A DNA stretch of 64,000 bases from Phanerodontia chrysosporium (GCA_001910725.1 MJGA01000032.1:223260-287259); one strand, 5' to 3'. Numbered from the stretch's first letter, positions 23,619 to 35,763 are shown. A program made the numbers and translations. The notes: generated by a model not told the origin, from the sequence alone.

Positions 23619-24568
23619 TGCCCCTGCTTCCACAAAAAGGTGCGTCCCCACCGCTTCCCCGTGCGGACGACTCCTGGCGTCCTGACTGGTCCTCACGCGT
23701 TCGAACAGGACCCCTGCGCCCTTGATTGCGTCCCACAGCCCCCAAGTCGGCTGTATCTTTGCACAATGCCGCCCCTTCTCTCCGACTGCCGGATGAACAG
23801 ACTGAGAACCACTGAGCCAGTTGCTATATGCCTTCCTGGGAACAAGAACCCGATTGCGCGACTGTCGATATGCCCGTAAAGCCATACCCGCGGTCTGCTG
23901 CCTTGCTTCACAACCACCCGGCAATCTCCCCGTATCTTCTTCCTGCAAAACCTGAGTCTCAAGGGGCAAGCTTCGCGGGAGAAGAGGGCTGTGCCAATAC
24001 AATACTAGTTGCACGTGCCCAAGGCTTCAGATGGGACGTCGTGGGATGCGTATATTGTGATGCAACACATGGAAGTTGGCTAGCCAGTTGTGCGCTATTC
24101 CCGGATGCAGATACGGTGAATTCACACCACTGGGTTTCGGCCTTGCGTATCAATCTATACTTGGTCTGAGAATAGACATTTTCAGGCATGTCCTCAGTTG
24201 GCCGTTAGCTGACCCCCATGTTAACGTCGAATTCCCAACCTACCGCTCTCCACGCTTCACGAACTAGATGCTAGCTCCGCTGACCACTTCTCTTCACGCG
24301 TGAGAGTTTTCGATACTCGTAAATTGTGTTCGAGCCCTTGAGTTCGCCACTGCAAGTCTCCCGAGAAAGGCAAACGGAGGCTTTAGATCCTAACACTGCC
24401 AAACAACGGCGCATCAGCGCCTCCATTGTGCGTGGGAACTGATGGCATCGAGATCCCAACTCGAGATTTTACCAAGCGCCCGTGTTCGCTTCACGGTTGC
24501 ACGTCCCGTCTTTCTATCATCCCCTCCTGGTGTGCTGCCCTTGCGGTCGACATTAGTCCGGTTTAGAT
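23619..24568. other. intergenic
   Basis: No supported gene; short frames on both strands lack family resemblance. Contains the NOC2 promoter. Confidence 0.55.
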
Positions 24569-27168
24569 ATGGGCAAGAAAGCAACAAAGGCGACGCGCAA
24601 GTTTGCCGCGAGTGGGCAGCTGAAGAAGACGATCCAGCAGCGCCGTAAAGTCCAGGACTTCAAGCGCAAGGCCGAGCGCCGCAAGGCGGGCAGGAAGGGC
24701 AAGGAGCGCGAGGATGCAGCGCCCGCTGAAGGCGAGGAGGAAGATGAGGTTGAGGAGGCCAGCGGAAAGTACGTCCGCCTTCTCAGGATCGCGAGATATA
24801 TGCGCTAATTAAGGGGGGCCTATAGGTTCGGGGGCATGAGTGTAGACGACTTCCTGGGCGGGGGCTTCATGGAGGGCGATGAAGACGACGAGGTATTTCT
24901 CATCACGCCTTTTGTTAATTCGCTGAACTGACCTGCAGCTCAGGATATGCCCTCCGCCGCAGAAAGCGATGAGGAGGACGAGGACGAAGATGAAGAGGAC
25001 GTAGATGACGACCAGTCTTTCGCTTCCGTCGACGACCTCGACGGTATGTAGTGCACATTATGACCACCCACATGCGGTACTTATAGTGTTGCTTGTAGAT
25101 GACGATGAAGGTGCCGCACACTTGCACGAACTCAGCAAGCTTGCTGAGAAGGACCCTGAGTTCTACAAGTACCTGCAGGAGAATGATAAGGAACTGCTGG
25201 ACTTCGACCCAGATGCCATGGAGGCTGACGAAGATGAGGATGAAGAGGCGGACGGCGGAGAGAGCGACGATAACGAGATGGTCAGCGTGCCGGTGCTCAC
25301 GAAGAACATCCTGCAAAAGTGGCAAAAGGCGATTCTCGAGGTACGTCTTGGTGCTGTCATCAGCGAAATAGAAACTTATGCGCGACTAGCAACGGTCATT
25401 ACGTGCCCTGAGGAAACTGCTCATCGCATTCCGGTCGGCGGTGCACATGAACGAGGAGGACCAAGTCCTTGCATGGACCATAGAAGACGCGACCGTGTAC
25501 AACAAGCTGGTCACCACCGCATTCAAGTACACTCCGGTGGTGCTCACACACCATTGCCCCCACAAGACTCTCCCTGATGGCCGATTGTACGTATACATAC
25601 GACGGTCGTACTCGTAAGTACCTAACTGACGCTTTGCTACATAGCAAGGGCCCAACACAGAATCACAAGTGGAAGACGCTGCAAAAGCTCATCTTGTCGT
25701 ACTTCCATAACGTTATGCATCTCTTGTCACAGCTTACGGATAACGACCTTCTCGTCATGGCTCTTACCGAGACAGCGAAGCTTGTACCGTACGTGACTAG
25801 TAGCCGCAAGGCTGTCAAGGTCTACCTAAAGGTGGGAGCGCCGCAGGCCAGGGTTTATGATGTATGCTGACTTGGCCAGACCTGCCTTGATCTCTGGTCC
25901 TCAGCAGAGGACAAGGTTAGGATTGCTGCGTTCTTGTCAGTACGGAAGCTCGCTTCCTCCACCGACACATCGCTTCTCGACATTGCTCTGAAGGTTTGCT
26001 CACGTTCGACTTGTCTATGCACATCGCTAACGTTGTGTTGATGGATAGAACACTTACCTCACCCTTGTCCGCGCCTGCAAGCAGACCAGCGCACATTCGC
26101 TGCCCTCGATTAACCTGATGAAGAACTCGGCTTCCGAGCTCTATACGATCGACCATGCGACCGCATACCAACATGCCTTTGGCTACATCCGTCAGCTTGC
26201 GATTCTGCTTCGAAACAGCATGAAGACGAAGAGCAAGGAATCGTACAAGCAGGTGTACAATTGGCAATACGTTCACTGCGTCGACTTTTGGGCGATCGTC
26301 CTCGCGCGGGCGTGTGACCGTCAGATTGAAGCAGAGCGCGGTAGCGAAAGCGAGCTGCGGCCGTTGATCTACCCATTGGTCCAGGTATCGCTCGGTGCTA
26401 TCAAGTGAGTCGTTCATCACTTCTGTGTACGCATATACTCACCCGCATCGCATACAAGACTCATTCCCAACGCCCGTTCATATCCATACCACCTCCATCT
26501 CTCCCGCTCACTCCTCCACCTGTCGCAACATACGCATACATACGTCCCGTTGGCACCGACACTGATGCCCATGATCGTGACGCCCTTGACTGGTTCTTTT
26601 GGCAAGGGCGGCTCATTACGCCCGCTCGACTTCGAGACGACGTTACGCGCACCGCATCAGTACTTGAAGACACGCGTGTACGGCGAGGGCGTGGTTGACG
26701 AAGCGTGCTTCGTCCTCGCCGAGTACCTCGCGAGCGCACCGGTGCACGCGAGCGTTGCGTTCCCCGAGGTCACCGTGCCCATCCTGGCCGCACTGCGTCA
26801 CGCCGTCAAGGCTTCGCAGAAGTCTGCCGGTAAAGACAAGAAGAGCCGGGGAAAGGGCAAGGAGACCGCTACGGTGAAGACACTCGTCGAGCGTGTCGAG
26901 GAGAGCGCGAAGTGGGTAGAAGACCGTCGCCGCGGCGTGTCGTTCGCACCAGGAAAGCTGGATGCAGTGCATCGCTGGGAGAGCAGCGTCAAGGTCGAGG
27001 AGACTCCGCTCGGCAAGTTCGTGCGCATACAGAGGAAGGCGAGGGAGAAGAGGCGCAAGCTCATGGAGAAGGTACGTTCTGTTACTCCCTGCGGGGCTTG
27101 TTTACATGAAGCTAACAACCAACCCATAGGCACGCGAAGGCGAGGGCGAGGTCCTGGATGAGGATTAG
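24569..27168 (+). CDS. NOC2: nucleolar complex protein 2 (ribosome biogenesis)
   Basis: Noc2 pairs with Noc1 and then Noc3 to move pre-60S particles from nucleolus to nucleoplasm. The gene starts MGKKATKATRKFAASGQLKK, a basic nucleolar-type N terminus, then passes through strongly acidic stretches (Glu/Asp runs at about 24710-25300). The conserved Noc2 core follows: KLAEKDPEFYKYLQENDKEL, VLTKNILQKWQKAILE, KWKTLQKLILSYFHN, RKLASSTD, FGYIRQLAILLRNSM, YNWQYVHCVDFW and LRPLIYPLVQ. It ends FVRIQRKAREKRRKLMEK plus a short acidic tail and TAG at 27166. Many short introns interrupt it (for example 24770-24824, 25040-25098, 25340-25390, 26406-26459). I see no frame break in the core. Confidence 0.95.
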
Positions 27169-27698
27169 AGCCGCACAAAAGACTGTTTCAGTCAGCTCCT
27201 TGAGGGATTTCCCTCGATGCGTGTATTTATCATTTATAGCTCTTTGTGGAGTACCTGAGTCATTTCTTCTGTTCGATGTTATCGGCAGAAAGTGGTGTGG
27301 CGTTGCTTGAAGCGTTACGACTTTGCTGCCCTTTGACCACGAAATACTTCTAGTCTCGGCGTGGGCATTGAGCAGTTTCATGCCACCATATATTTCCCTT
27401 GCGCCCACTATCCAATGTCGCATTTCGTGCAGCCAGCTCATTTGCAGGTGCTGTGATATCATTACGCGATATCCTGTGAGGTTTGCCATGCAATGACTCG
27501 ACATCACCGGTGGGATGCGACTACTACTAACAACGTATAAGGCTTACCTGGTAAACAGCTGCATATCTGAAATGTCATGCATGAGTGCGCGACTTTATAG
27601 GCTACACCACGCGTGCACACTGTTGGAGAAGCTGGCAAGATGACTGCAATGGCGGCAAATCATATGGGTAGGAATAGACCATGAGCGGAAGCTTTCAC
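27169..27698. other. intergenic between NOC2 and tRNA-Pro
   Basis: NOC2 3' flank and tRNA 5' flank; nothing else recognised. Confidence 0.6.
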
Positions 27699-27802
27699 GG
27701 CTCAGTGGTCTAGTAGTATGATTCCTGCTTCGGGTTGTTCAAACCCCGGCTGTTACAGTCGGAACTTGCAGGAGGTCCCGGGTTCAATTCCCGGCTGAGC
27801 CC
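27699..27802 (+). tRNA. tRNA-Pro(CGG) with 32-nt intron
   Basis: The acceptor stem GGCTCAG (27699-27705) pairs with CTGAGCC (27795-27801). The anticodon stem is CCTGC/GCAGG, with anticodon CGG at 27731-27733. The intron lies at the canonical place after position 37 (27735-27766) and contains CCCG (27745-27748), able to form the usual anticodon-intron helix. The T arm is CCGGG-TTCAATT-CCCGG, and a T5 Pol III terminator follows at 27803. Confidence 0.93.
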
Positions 27803-28128
27803 TTTTTGTTTTTCCAGACGATCTGTGTGCTGAAAACTGATTTCTCCCTTTCTCTCTTTGGGTCTTTCTTTGCTTCATCCTCGTAATAATACATCTGGCA
27901 TGAAGTCGAAAGTCCTGCTCACACTCTGAGGGCCGCATTTTTTGATCCAAGACTGCAAAAGCACGTCTCCTACAAATGGCCAACAGCCCCGGGATTCAGC
28001 TTTCGAAGTGGCACATCACGCATATACCAGTTGCCAGCTGACTTGCGCTCCGCAGCATCATCATGTGGGTGAAGACACTGAACTATCGTTCGTTGTGTGT
28101 ACATTATTGCTCATGCTCCCGAAACGCG
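27803..28128. other. intergenic
   Basis: T-rich just after the tRNA (Pol III terminator), then 3' flank of the otubain gene. No other feature seen. Confidence 0.6.
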
Positions 28129-29548
28129 CTAGAATAAACCCTCCTGAGGATCCTCGCTCATGCGCGAGAGTACATCGTAATGTCCCGGCCTGTGCCGCCA
28201 CATGGAGTCAGCCATCACCAGTCTGTACGTCGATTATCTATTCGTACCTGTAAAGAAGCGACACAGGCTCGAGCTGCTCGCCTTCTCCGTTGTCAAAGTT
28301 TACAAAGTTAACCGGACTTGTGTCTGCGTCCGCCGCGGTGCCTTTGCCGTGCTCGTGCCCGTCAAGGTACGCGACCCGGACGTTCACCTTGAGCGCGGTC
28401 GTGAGCGCAGTTATCTGGACGTGGTCTGCCGCGACATCAGTGCTCCCTGTAACATGATTCACGTCGAGCCCCGGCTCTCACCAGCCTCCTTGCCCATGCA
28501 TTCGACAAAGTGGTTACAAAAGTCGGCCGGGTCCATGGGCTCGTCCGCGTAAGGTACGTCCGGGTTGTACAGATACGGCGCGTAGCTGAACGGGTCGGAC
28601 TTGATCTGCGCAGAAGTAACGTATCGCATGTACATCATGATCGAGTTCGATACTGAGTCACCGCTAAGCTCGACTGCGTGTCGTGCTCGAAAGACTCAAG
28701 AACTCACTCGGCGTGTCGTTGAACGCGTCAAGCAGGCCGCGCTGCGTCAACTTTGGCGCGTCCGGCTGCGCATTGACGATGCGCTTCAGCGTGTGCACGA
28801 GCGTGTCGTAGAAGTCTTCGTACACGAGCGCCTCGTATCCAACGTTCTGCAGCAGCTGGACGCTGCGCTCGAGCATCGCGAGCGTGTCCTCGACCAGTGT
28901 CGCCTGGAAAGGCTCCGGAGCCTTCAGCAGGCGCTCAATGTATGCAAAAGCAAAAGCTACAAGGGACCGAAAGGTCAATGCGGGTAGAGATCAAGCCGGT
29001 CTGCTCATACCGCGATAAAAACAATCGCCTGCAGCAGAGGACGTGATATCAGCGACATGCAGAAACGAAGAGCTTGAGGCGCAAATTACCGTCTCCACGC
29101 GTGCGACGGACGCCAAGGTATCCTTGCTGCACCAGCCAATTGATTTGCTTCACAAAGGTCTGGTTGCCTCGAATATACTCCTCCCGCAAGTCAGCTAGCT
29201 TCGTGAGCATGCCCATCAATGGGATCTCAGGGGGTTGCTCAGCGTCCTGCATCGCGGCCTAACGAATGTTAGACGGCGTGATCACCAACAGGACCGCGCC
29301 GTACCTGGTTCATCTCGAAGAGCTCCGCTGGTGGCAGGGTAGAAAGCTCTGCGGGAGCTTCTCAATGACTGCGTGTCTTGTTCTATCCAACGCATACGCA
29401 CCTGAATCCGGAGCGAGCATGCTATATCTAGGGAGGCCTGGCCATGCATGCTAAGCACAGGGCGCCCACAGATCGCGAAATACTCACTCTCTGACGGCGG
29501 CGCCCGTGAGGCCTCGTCGCCAATGTCGGGCAAGTCTCCAGCTTTCAT
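28129..29548 (-). CDS. otubain (OTUB-type, peptidase C65) deubiquitinase
   Basis: Cysteine protease that cleaves ubiquitin chains. The Met at 29548 (MKAGDLPDIGDE) is the first plausible start; an upstream exon (MHQD...) is possible. Later segments are STLPPAELFEMNQ, LREEYIRGNQTF, then the active site RGDGDCFYRA. Asp lies just before the catalytic Cys, which sits on an 18-nt exon (29028-29011) flanked by introns of 61 and 54 nt. FAFAYIERLL and a helical region follow, then ADHVQITALTTALKVNVRVA, and PGHYDVLSRM with the catalytic His near the C terminus. The gene ends at TAG 28131-28129. Human OTUB1 has the same order (GNCFYRA ... PGHYDILY). In OTUB1 the N-terminal region also inhibits UBC13-type E2s; whether this one does is unknown. 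Confidence 0.9.
29011..29028 (-). other. 18-nt exon carrying the otubain catalytic Cys
   Basis: Minus-strand GCGATTGTTTTTATCGCG joins to the preceding exon's last G (29090) and the following exon (from 28956) to read RGDGDCFYRAFAFAY. The borders are CTGCAG before it and GTATGAGC after it. Confidence 0.82.
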
Positions 29549-29903
29549 CTTTGCTGCGTCGACTGTTGGCACAGCGTCCACACAACGGGAGCAGAACAAC
29601 TTACGCGGTGGTGGTGGTGGCGATACTGACCTGTCTTGATGCATGCTTGGGCGCGCAGTGACGTCTATGAGCCTTCTCCGGGTGATCGATTACACTGCGT
29701 TCAAGCTCGTGCAGGTCCTCGGGGCTCAAAGACAAGGACAGCACAAGAATACAGACAAGGTCAGGATCTTTAAATAAGCATCCCTCTCATCATGCCTCGT
29801 GTTTGCCCTGTATGCTGTGTTCTCTACTAGGATGCCAACAAAGCACCCTGTTAGACTGCCATCATTATTGACAGAGTATGTATATGCTCAACTCTTCTAA
29901 CAA
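29549..29903. other. intergenic, otubain promoter
   Basis: May contain a first otubain exon near 29630-29644. Otherwise nothing recognised. Confidence 0.5.
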
Positions 29904-29996
29904 GGCACTATAGCCAAGTGGTTACGGCGGTTGATTCGAATCTGTTCGAATATCAACTCCTCTTCGAGGGCGCAGGTTCGAATCCTGCTAGTGTCG
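29904..29996 (+). tRNA. tRNA-Ser(CGA) with 11-nt intron, copy 1
   Basis: A class II tRNA with acceptor GGCACTA/TAGTGTC and discriminator G, and D arm GCCAAGTGGTTACGGC. The anticodon stem is GTTGA (29930-29934) with TCAAC (29953-29957), and the anticodon CGA is at 29937-29939. The predicted intron is 29941-29951. There is a long variable arm around CCTCTTCGAGG, and the T arm is CAGGTTCGAATCCTG. A T6 terminator starts near 30001. The intron repeats the loop sequence TTCGAAT, giving self-complementary TTCGAA for an anticodon-intron pairing. Confidence 0.92.
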
Positions 29997-30171
29997 GCGC
30001 TTTTTTGCTTTTTCTTTACCTTTCCTCAGACATTTGACGTATGCATACTATGCATATCCATGTCCGCTTCAAAGTTCATGGACTGGATAAACATTCGTAG
30101 AGTACACAGGATTAGTCAATTAAGGCAGGCTCGAATCTATACATTCCAAACTCTGTATGCAAGTTCGTGGT

Positions 30172-31972
30172 CTCACGCCGGAGGAGCCTGGGGCTCATCA
30201 TGCGGCTGATCATACGGCCCATTGCCCTTGTAGATGTACGCGTCCTCCGTGGGTGGGTTCGCCTTGAAGAGACGGCCCAGACGTTCGTCTGATAGAACAA
30301 GTCAGCTCTGGAAGCGCGACCGAACCAAAACAAGAGCGCTGCATACAGATGGGGTCCGAGTCAATGTGCTCAAAGTGCTTGAGCTCCCACTTGGTGCCAG
30401 CCGCGAGCTCGTCCTTTCTCCTCTGCCTCTGCTCGTTCTGCACAGCCAACCCTGCATCAGTGCCTTGATTCACAACCGTCTGACAAGATGGCGTACCTCG
30501 ATCTTGCTCTTCTCGCGGCTAGCAGTCTCAAAGTCGCCCTCGCGAATACCCTTGGCGACGTAGCGCCAGAGCTTGCGGCTCTCCCAGTCGTCCATCTCCT
30601 CAATGGACGCGGTGGTAACCTCCTCCTTGGGGCCCTGGACGTCGTGGAAGGTCTCGCCCGTCTTGAGGTCCTTGCTCGTCGTGTGCCAGAGGCCCTCGAA
30701 TGTCCGGTGTGCGTTGTTCGACCCTGGCGGAGTCAGGACCGCCTTGAACTGGTGAGACTTGCCGCCAAAGTAGCCTTTGCCCTTGTACTCGATCTGTACC
30801 GCGCGTTCGTGAGCACCGCTGGCGTACATCAGGCTACACGTGACGAACCGTAGACAACCAGCCGGTAGAGCTCTGGATGTACGAAGTCTCGGTAAGCTCA
30901 ATGTATGGCGAGCCGTACCAGAGACCGTCGATACGTAGGCGAGGCAGAGTGATCAGGAACTCTTCCTTACCACCGGCAGGGAGGTCGACAGTAAGGATCG
31001 CATGGCCGATCTGCTTTACAATGATGCTTCCGCCTGCAGAGAAGCGTCAGACGCTGCGTCTCCGCTATGGCATAGCTGCCTACCAGAGAAGCTTGTCTTC
31101 TGCGCGCTGTGGCCCTGAAGCGCAAGGCCCTTGCTGGGGTTGCTGATGTAGTACGCCGTGATAGGCGGGTGGTGGGAGACCTGCTCCACAACAAGGTTGG
31201 TTCTCCCGCGGCCGTTAATGTCAGGCCAGTAGCCATAGAAGAGTCTGAAAGCGGTCGTCAGCGGGGATGGTTCAGCGCGGCGTCTGGGAGCACTCACTCT
31301 CCAAGGACGGGATTCAGCGGCCTGGCATGACGCAAGGCACAGTCAGCGGTCATACTTCGGCGGTCAGTGGACACCGGACGTACTTCTTCTCCGACCCGAG
31401 CTTCTCGTTTCGCGATGTGTACTGGCCCTTCAATGTGCTCTACAGGGTGTGGTCAGCGAGTGAAGCTTTGCGCAGACATGAAACAACACACAATGAACCA
31501 TCTAAGAACAGCAACCGAGCGGTCCTCATCGGTCTTTGCATCGGCAATCGCAGCAAAGAGCTCCGGGCGCTCGCACCAGTATGCTGCCGGGTGTTAATTT
31601 CGCGGTCAGATGCACCCACACGCGCATATATGGGAGTGTAGACGCACCTGGGAATTCAGTGAGCGAGATGGGCGAGAGAATGAATGGTGGCGCCGTGAGC
31701 GATGAGAGATCGCCCGAGACGGAGGCAATCCTGACGTGCGCGAGCAGGACGGTGAGCACAACCATCCATTGCAGTATAGGCTCTCAGGCACGTACGACTT
31801 CAAGAACGAGGCCCAGCTGCTCTTCTGGGCGGCAGGGACAGCCTTTGTGCGTTTCGTCGTGGATGGCATCGTCAGAGTGGGACGGGAGGGCGGGGTCGCC
31901 GTCAGCGTGCGGACCAGGGTCAAGCACGGATCCGGTACGCACCTCGCCGACTTCGGTAGGAGTGTCCGTCAT
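30172..31972 (-). CDS. oxysterol-binding protein, Kes1/Osh4-like
   Basis: Lipid-exchange protein moving sterols against PI4P between membranes. The Met at 31972 (MTDTPTEVGE) splices to AVPAAQKSSWASFLKS, then SGDLSSLTAPPFILSPISLTEFP (the lid and start of the OSBP-related domain). The OSBP signature EQVSHHPP appears in VVEQVSHHPPITAYYIS (about 31180). Later parts include LRIDGLWYGSPYIELT, YFGGKSHQFKAVL, FEGLWHTTSKDLKTGETFHD and TKWELKHFEHIDSDP (the C-terminal K/H region). The protein ends GPYDQPHDEPQAPPA. No PH domain or FFAT motif precedes the ligand domain, so it is a short-type ORP. It is divided by many small introns; I saw no frame break. Confidence 0.92.
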
Positions 31973-32616
31973 GCTGTCTACGCGCCGTGTGGTGGGGTGG
32001 TCGGTGTGCGGGTGTAGGGAGGGCTGCGATTATGTGGATATCAACGAGAGGCGGGTGCAGGCTGTACGGAGCTGTATATGTATGGCGCGGACGATGGGAA
32101 GGGTAGGCGGGTTGTGTGCGCGAAGAAAGACAGAGCGAGGTGGGAGAGAACAAGAGCCAGCACCAGCCAGCACCGCAACGGCGCGCTCGGGCGTCTGCGC
32201 GATCATGACGACAACCACGTCCGAAACCGAAACCAGGGCCGAGCGTAGCCACATATATTCCTCAACGTTTGCCAGCCCCTGCGCAGCAGCCAAGACATCC
32301 GGCCATCCAGTCTGCGACACACACAGAATAGAAAAAGAATAAATATTACGAGGAATTCCGTCGTGATCGTCGTCTAGTATTACAGGGCATGCTCCGGCCA
32401 GACAGTCGCCCGGGAGCACCAGGAGTACTAATACTTGAGCGGACAGATAGCGAAGAAGACGAGGGAGATGACGAGGAAACTACACACAGAGAAAAAGAGG
32501 TCCACATGGCTTTCAGTACAGGTTATCGATTATCCCGAGGCAGAGGAACGGTCAAGAAGAGTACGGACTCCCAAGGCGAGGTGACAACAGTAAAGGTGGC
32601 GCGAGAGGTGAGTGGA
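31973..32616. other. intergenic, OSBP promoter and NHP6 3' flank
   Basis: No supported gene; frames here are short and lack recognisable families. Confidence 0.55.
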
Positions 32617-33474
32617 TTACTCATCATCATCATCGTCGCCGTCGCCGCTGCCGCTATCGGCCTTCTTGTTCTGTACGAACCAAGATTAGACGAGACAACT
32701 GCGCAAATATCGGGCGGACATACGTCGTAATCCTTCTTTTGCTGCTCGGCGCGCTCCTTGTCTCGTGCAGCCTGTTCAATGTATGGCTAGACAACCCGTT
32801 AACTTTAGCAGTGCATATAACGCTCCACTTGACCCACCTTCTTTTCCTCGTCGTCGAGTTCCTTCCACTTCGTACCCAGCAGCTTGCCGATCTCGCCTGA
32901 AAAAACATGTTGGTTTCCGTATGCGCTGCAGACGGCCACAGACGACATACCAAAGCTGGCATCAGGGTTCTCCGCCTTCACACGCTCCCGCCAGTCCTGG
33001 CTGAAAAACATGTACGCCGACAACGCTCGCTTCGGCGCATTTTTGTCCTTCTTAGCCTTGGCACGGGGGGCCTTCTCCTTGTCGGCAGCAGCCTTGCGCT
33101 ACAGGAAGTGTCAGTCTAATGCACACATAGCCGGATCTAGCAGCATAGAAAAGTGAAACATGGGCACTAGATCCGGCGAACAACACGTCGAGCCCAACGT
33201 CTAGCAGCCCGCCACAACTACGCCGCTGGTGGCACAGGGTTTGACCCGGGGAGCATAGGGTTCGACTTCAACACCACCCGCGCTTATCGGCGAATCCAGG
33301 GGGAAGCGGTCGTAATCGATGTTGGACGACAAGCGCAGGGGCCACGAAGGCCTCGAGGGGTGCGAACGAGACGCTGTTCACCCCTAGAGGGGGCCCCGAG
33401 ACTCGACAGGACGAAAAGAGGCCTGTGAGGGCGCATACACTCACCTTGCTGGTCTTGGTAGCTTCCTTCGGCAT
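32617..33474 (-). CDS. NHP6: NHP6-type single HMG-box protein
   Basis: A small chromatin architectural protein that bends DNA without sequence preference and supports FACT. Exon 1 (from 33474) encodes [10 protein letters not shown]. After a long intron (about 370 nt) comes a basic segment ([20 protein letters not shown]), then the HMG box: [47 protein letters not shown] and [20 protein letters not shown], each near an exon border. The protein ends [17 protein letters not shown]. The acidic tail is longer than in yeast Nhp6, closer to plant and animal HMGB proteins, and could modulate DNA binding. The long first intron contrasts with the roughly 50-nt introns elsewhere. Confidence 0.94.
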
Positions 33475-34552
33475 CTGCGACGACGAAGACGGGGTCAGAA
33501 CAGCATTCAACACGTCGTAGAACTCGCGCAGCGACAGGGAGGAGACGGGAAACGCGTCCGACACGACCCCCGTCGGACGCGTCTAGGCGCGTCTGCCCCG
33601 CACGCGCCCAACACTGTGCGGGGCGCGGTGGGCAACGACGACGGAGGCGGCGGGGCCGCCCCTATTGCGCGAAGAAAAGGCTCACACACCTCTAACGAAT
33701 ATACGAACTGGTCTGTGTCGAGGGACGAGCGGGGGAGAGACGAGAAATGGAGGAGTGGGCGAGGGGCAGGCTGGCAGAGGCAAGGCTTTGGCTGGCAGTG
33801 GGCTCGCACTGAGAGGGCAACGGCTGTTGGGCGCGGCTTTTGCTGGCTGGTGAGAATCCCCCTCCCGTCAACTGCTGACGTAATCAGGCGCCGCATCACG
33901 TGCAACTGCCCCCGCGCACGGGCCCCCTCCTCCCGCCGCCCAATATCAATGGCGAGCCGCAGATCTTCCCAGCTCTCGTTTGAGATGCGGCTCTAACATC
34001 CTTTCATCTCCGAGACTCGGTGAAATCCCGTCTTGCCCAAGTAAGCGGCCTGAGGAGCACCGCTGCAGCCAGCTCAGCTCGATAACGGGCACGACCGGAG
34101 AAATACCATGCGTACTGGTGTCCGCCGGTTTATGGCCACGGTGCCAATTACCACTGCAGCGGTTGCGCGCAGCACGAGATGTTCTTATCCTGGTCCCATG
34201 GGCAGCCGTCTGACCAGGGTCAGCCTTGAAAAGGCAGCATGGAGTGTCGCGCGACGACGGCCAGTCGTTGGCTCTGTCAGGGACGGAGAACATCGTGGTC
34301 TGCAGCAGGTCGCTGGTGCGCAGAACGTGTTCGGACTTCGGGCGCCGACCCGGAGTGTCCCATCCGCAACGGCTGGTACGCCAAGCGGCCTCTACTAGTT
34401 TACAGATCCGACTCTGATTCCCCATATGACACCGAATGCACCATGTTTGGCCAACAGCGGACAACCATGCACGGTTCACGCAGCGGTGTTCTCAGGGCTG
34501 CCTATAGTGGGTATATCATTGTGGAGGATATCCAATACTCGCGGTACAGCAA
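33475..34552. other. intergenic, NHP6 promoter
   Basis: A 177-codon minus-strand frame (33946-34479) lacks any family resemblance. I see no supported gene. Confidence 0.5.
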
Positions 34553-35692
34553 TCAACTAGGCAGGCATGTAAACCCAAGGGCACCGAGTCGCTGCAGCAC
34601 ATCGGCTTGTATATCCCCGCTCGCATCGAGCTTGAGGGTAGGATTCAGGACGCTAACGCTAGCATAGCACCCTGCATCGACGACATCGCCTTCCTGAGGC
34701 AACTTCCCGCCATTATTACAGACTTTGACGTCGTCCTTGAACAGGGTCGGGAATGCCCGCGTCAGGACCCACTGCACGGTTTGCTCGGTACAAGATTCGG
34801 ACGTGGCGGGAAAGTTCACGTTGAGCACTGTGTTGGCAGGAAGCAGCTGCGGAGACGCGGGAGGCTGGCTGAACAGCGCTGCTAGGAACTTCGTCGTCAT
34901 CTGCGCGTAGGTCTCTGCGCTCTGCACTGTGGGCGACGTTGGAGCAGTCACCAAGTTTGTCCAGGCCTCCTGCGCTGTGCTACCGTCCGCGCCAGAGAAG
35001 GCAATGGCTGGCACACCCATCTGGACGGCCTTGCTTGCGGCCCCGCTAAAGCGAGCATCAGCACTCCGCTTGACAAAGGCGTTCAAACCACTCACACAGT
35101 GCCTGATACGAACACAGCAAGCCCTGTGTTGGACCCAACGTTAGGACCGCTGACAACGAGGTCTGGAGGACCGGCGAAGAATTGCGGCGCCACGGTATTG
35201 ATGCCATATTCAGCAGAGTCGGCCCTGTAGCAAGTCAGCCAGGTATACGGACAGTAGATGCAGAACTACTTACGGGAAGGCGTTGATCCAATTCAACCGA
35301 GCTGCGAGATATGTACGTTCAGATGACAACCCTACTAAACCTGCCATGACACTCACGATCGCTCGCATTGAACCCAGTAGATCCCGAGTTCGCCGGGCAA
35401 GAGTCAAACTCACAAGGATCCGAGCGGGGCAGTGCAGGAATCTGCAGCTCACCACGGCCGGACTGGTTCTCTGCAGGAGCGGAGAGAATCACCTACGGTG
35501 CCCAACGTCAGCCGCTACCGCCAACCCCGAGAGCAACCATGTGTAACTTACATCGTAGCCAACAGCTTTCAGCGCTGCATATTCGGCGCGGATTTGTGCT
35601 ACCGCCCAGCCGTCGTCGTTCGAAATGAGGATTTTCTGTGCAGCAGCAGCAGCGGTGAGCAGGAAGAGCGTAGAGAGGATGCGGGGCGCCAT
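34553..35692 (-). CDS. secreted SurE-like phosphatase, paralogue A
   Basis: Starts MAPRILSTLFLLTAAAAAQ, a signal peptide, then the SurE metal site KILISNDDGWAVAQIRA. Spliced exons continue VILSAPAENQSG, DPCEFDSCPANSGSTGFNAS, PRLNWINAFP, PPDLVVSGPNVGSNTG (SurE SGPN motif), GAASKAVQMGVPAIAFSG, NTVLNVNFPA and a C-terminal ALGFTCLPS. SurE proteins are metal-dependent nucleotidases or acid phosphatases; this secreted fungal branch probably acts on extracellular phosphate esters, but its substrate is unknown. All exons read through without frame breaks. Paralogue B lies 7 kb to the right on the other strand, with the same exon borders at PRLNW(I/V)N(A/S)FP and SGPN. Confidence 0.88.
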
Positions 35693-35756
35693 CGCGCGCG
35701 TCGTCAGGTTGGCAGCGGGCTCTCGCTGTCCCCGACTCGCCCGTGCGCACCGACCA

Positions 35757-35763
35757 TTATATA
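35757..35763 (-). promoter_or_regulatory. TATA box of SurE-like gene A
   Basis: TATATAA on the minus strand, about 65 nt before the start codon. This fits a short 5' UTR. Confidence 0.5.
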
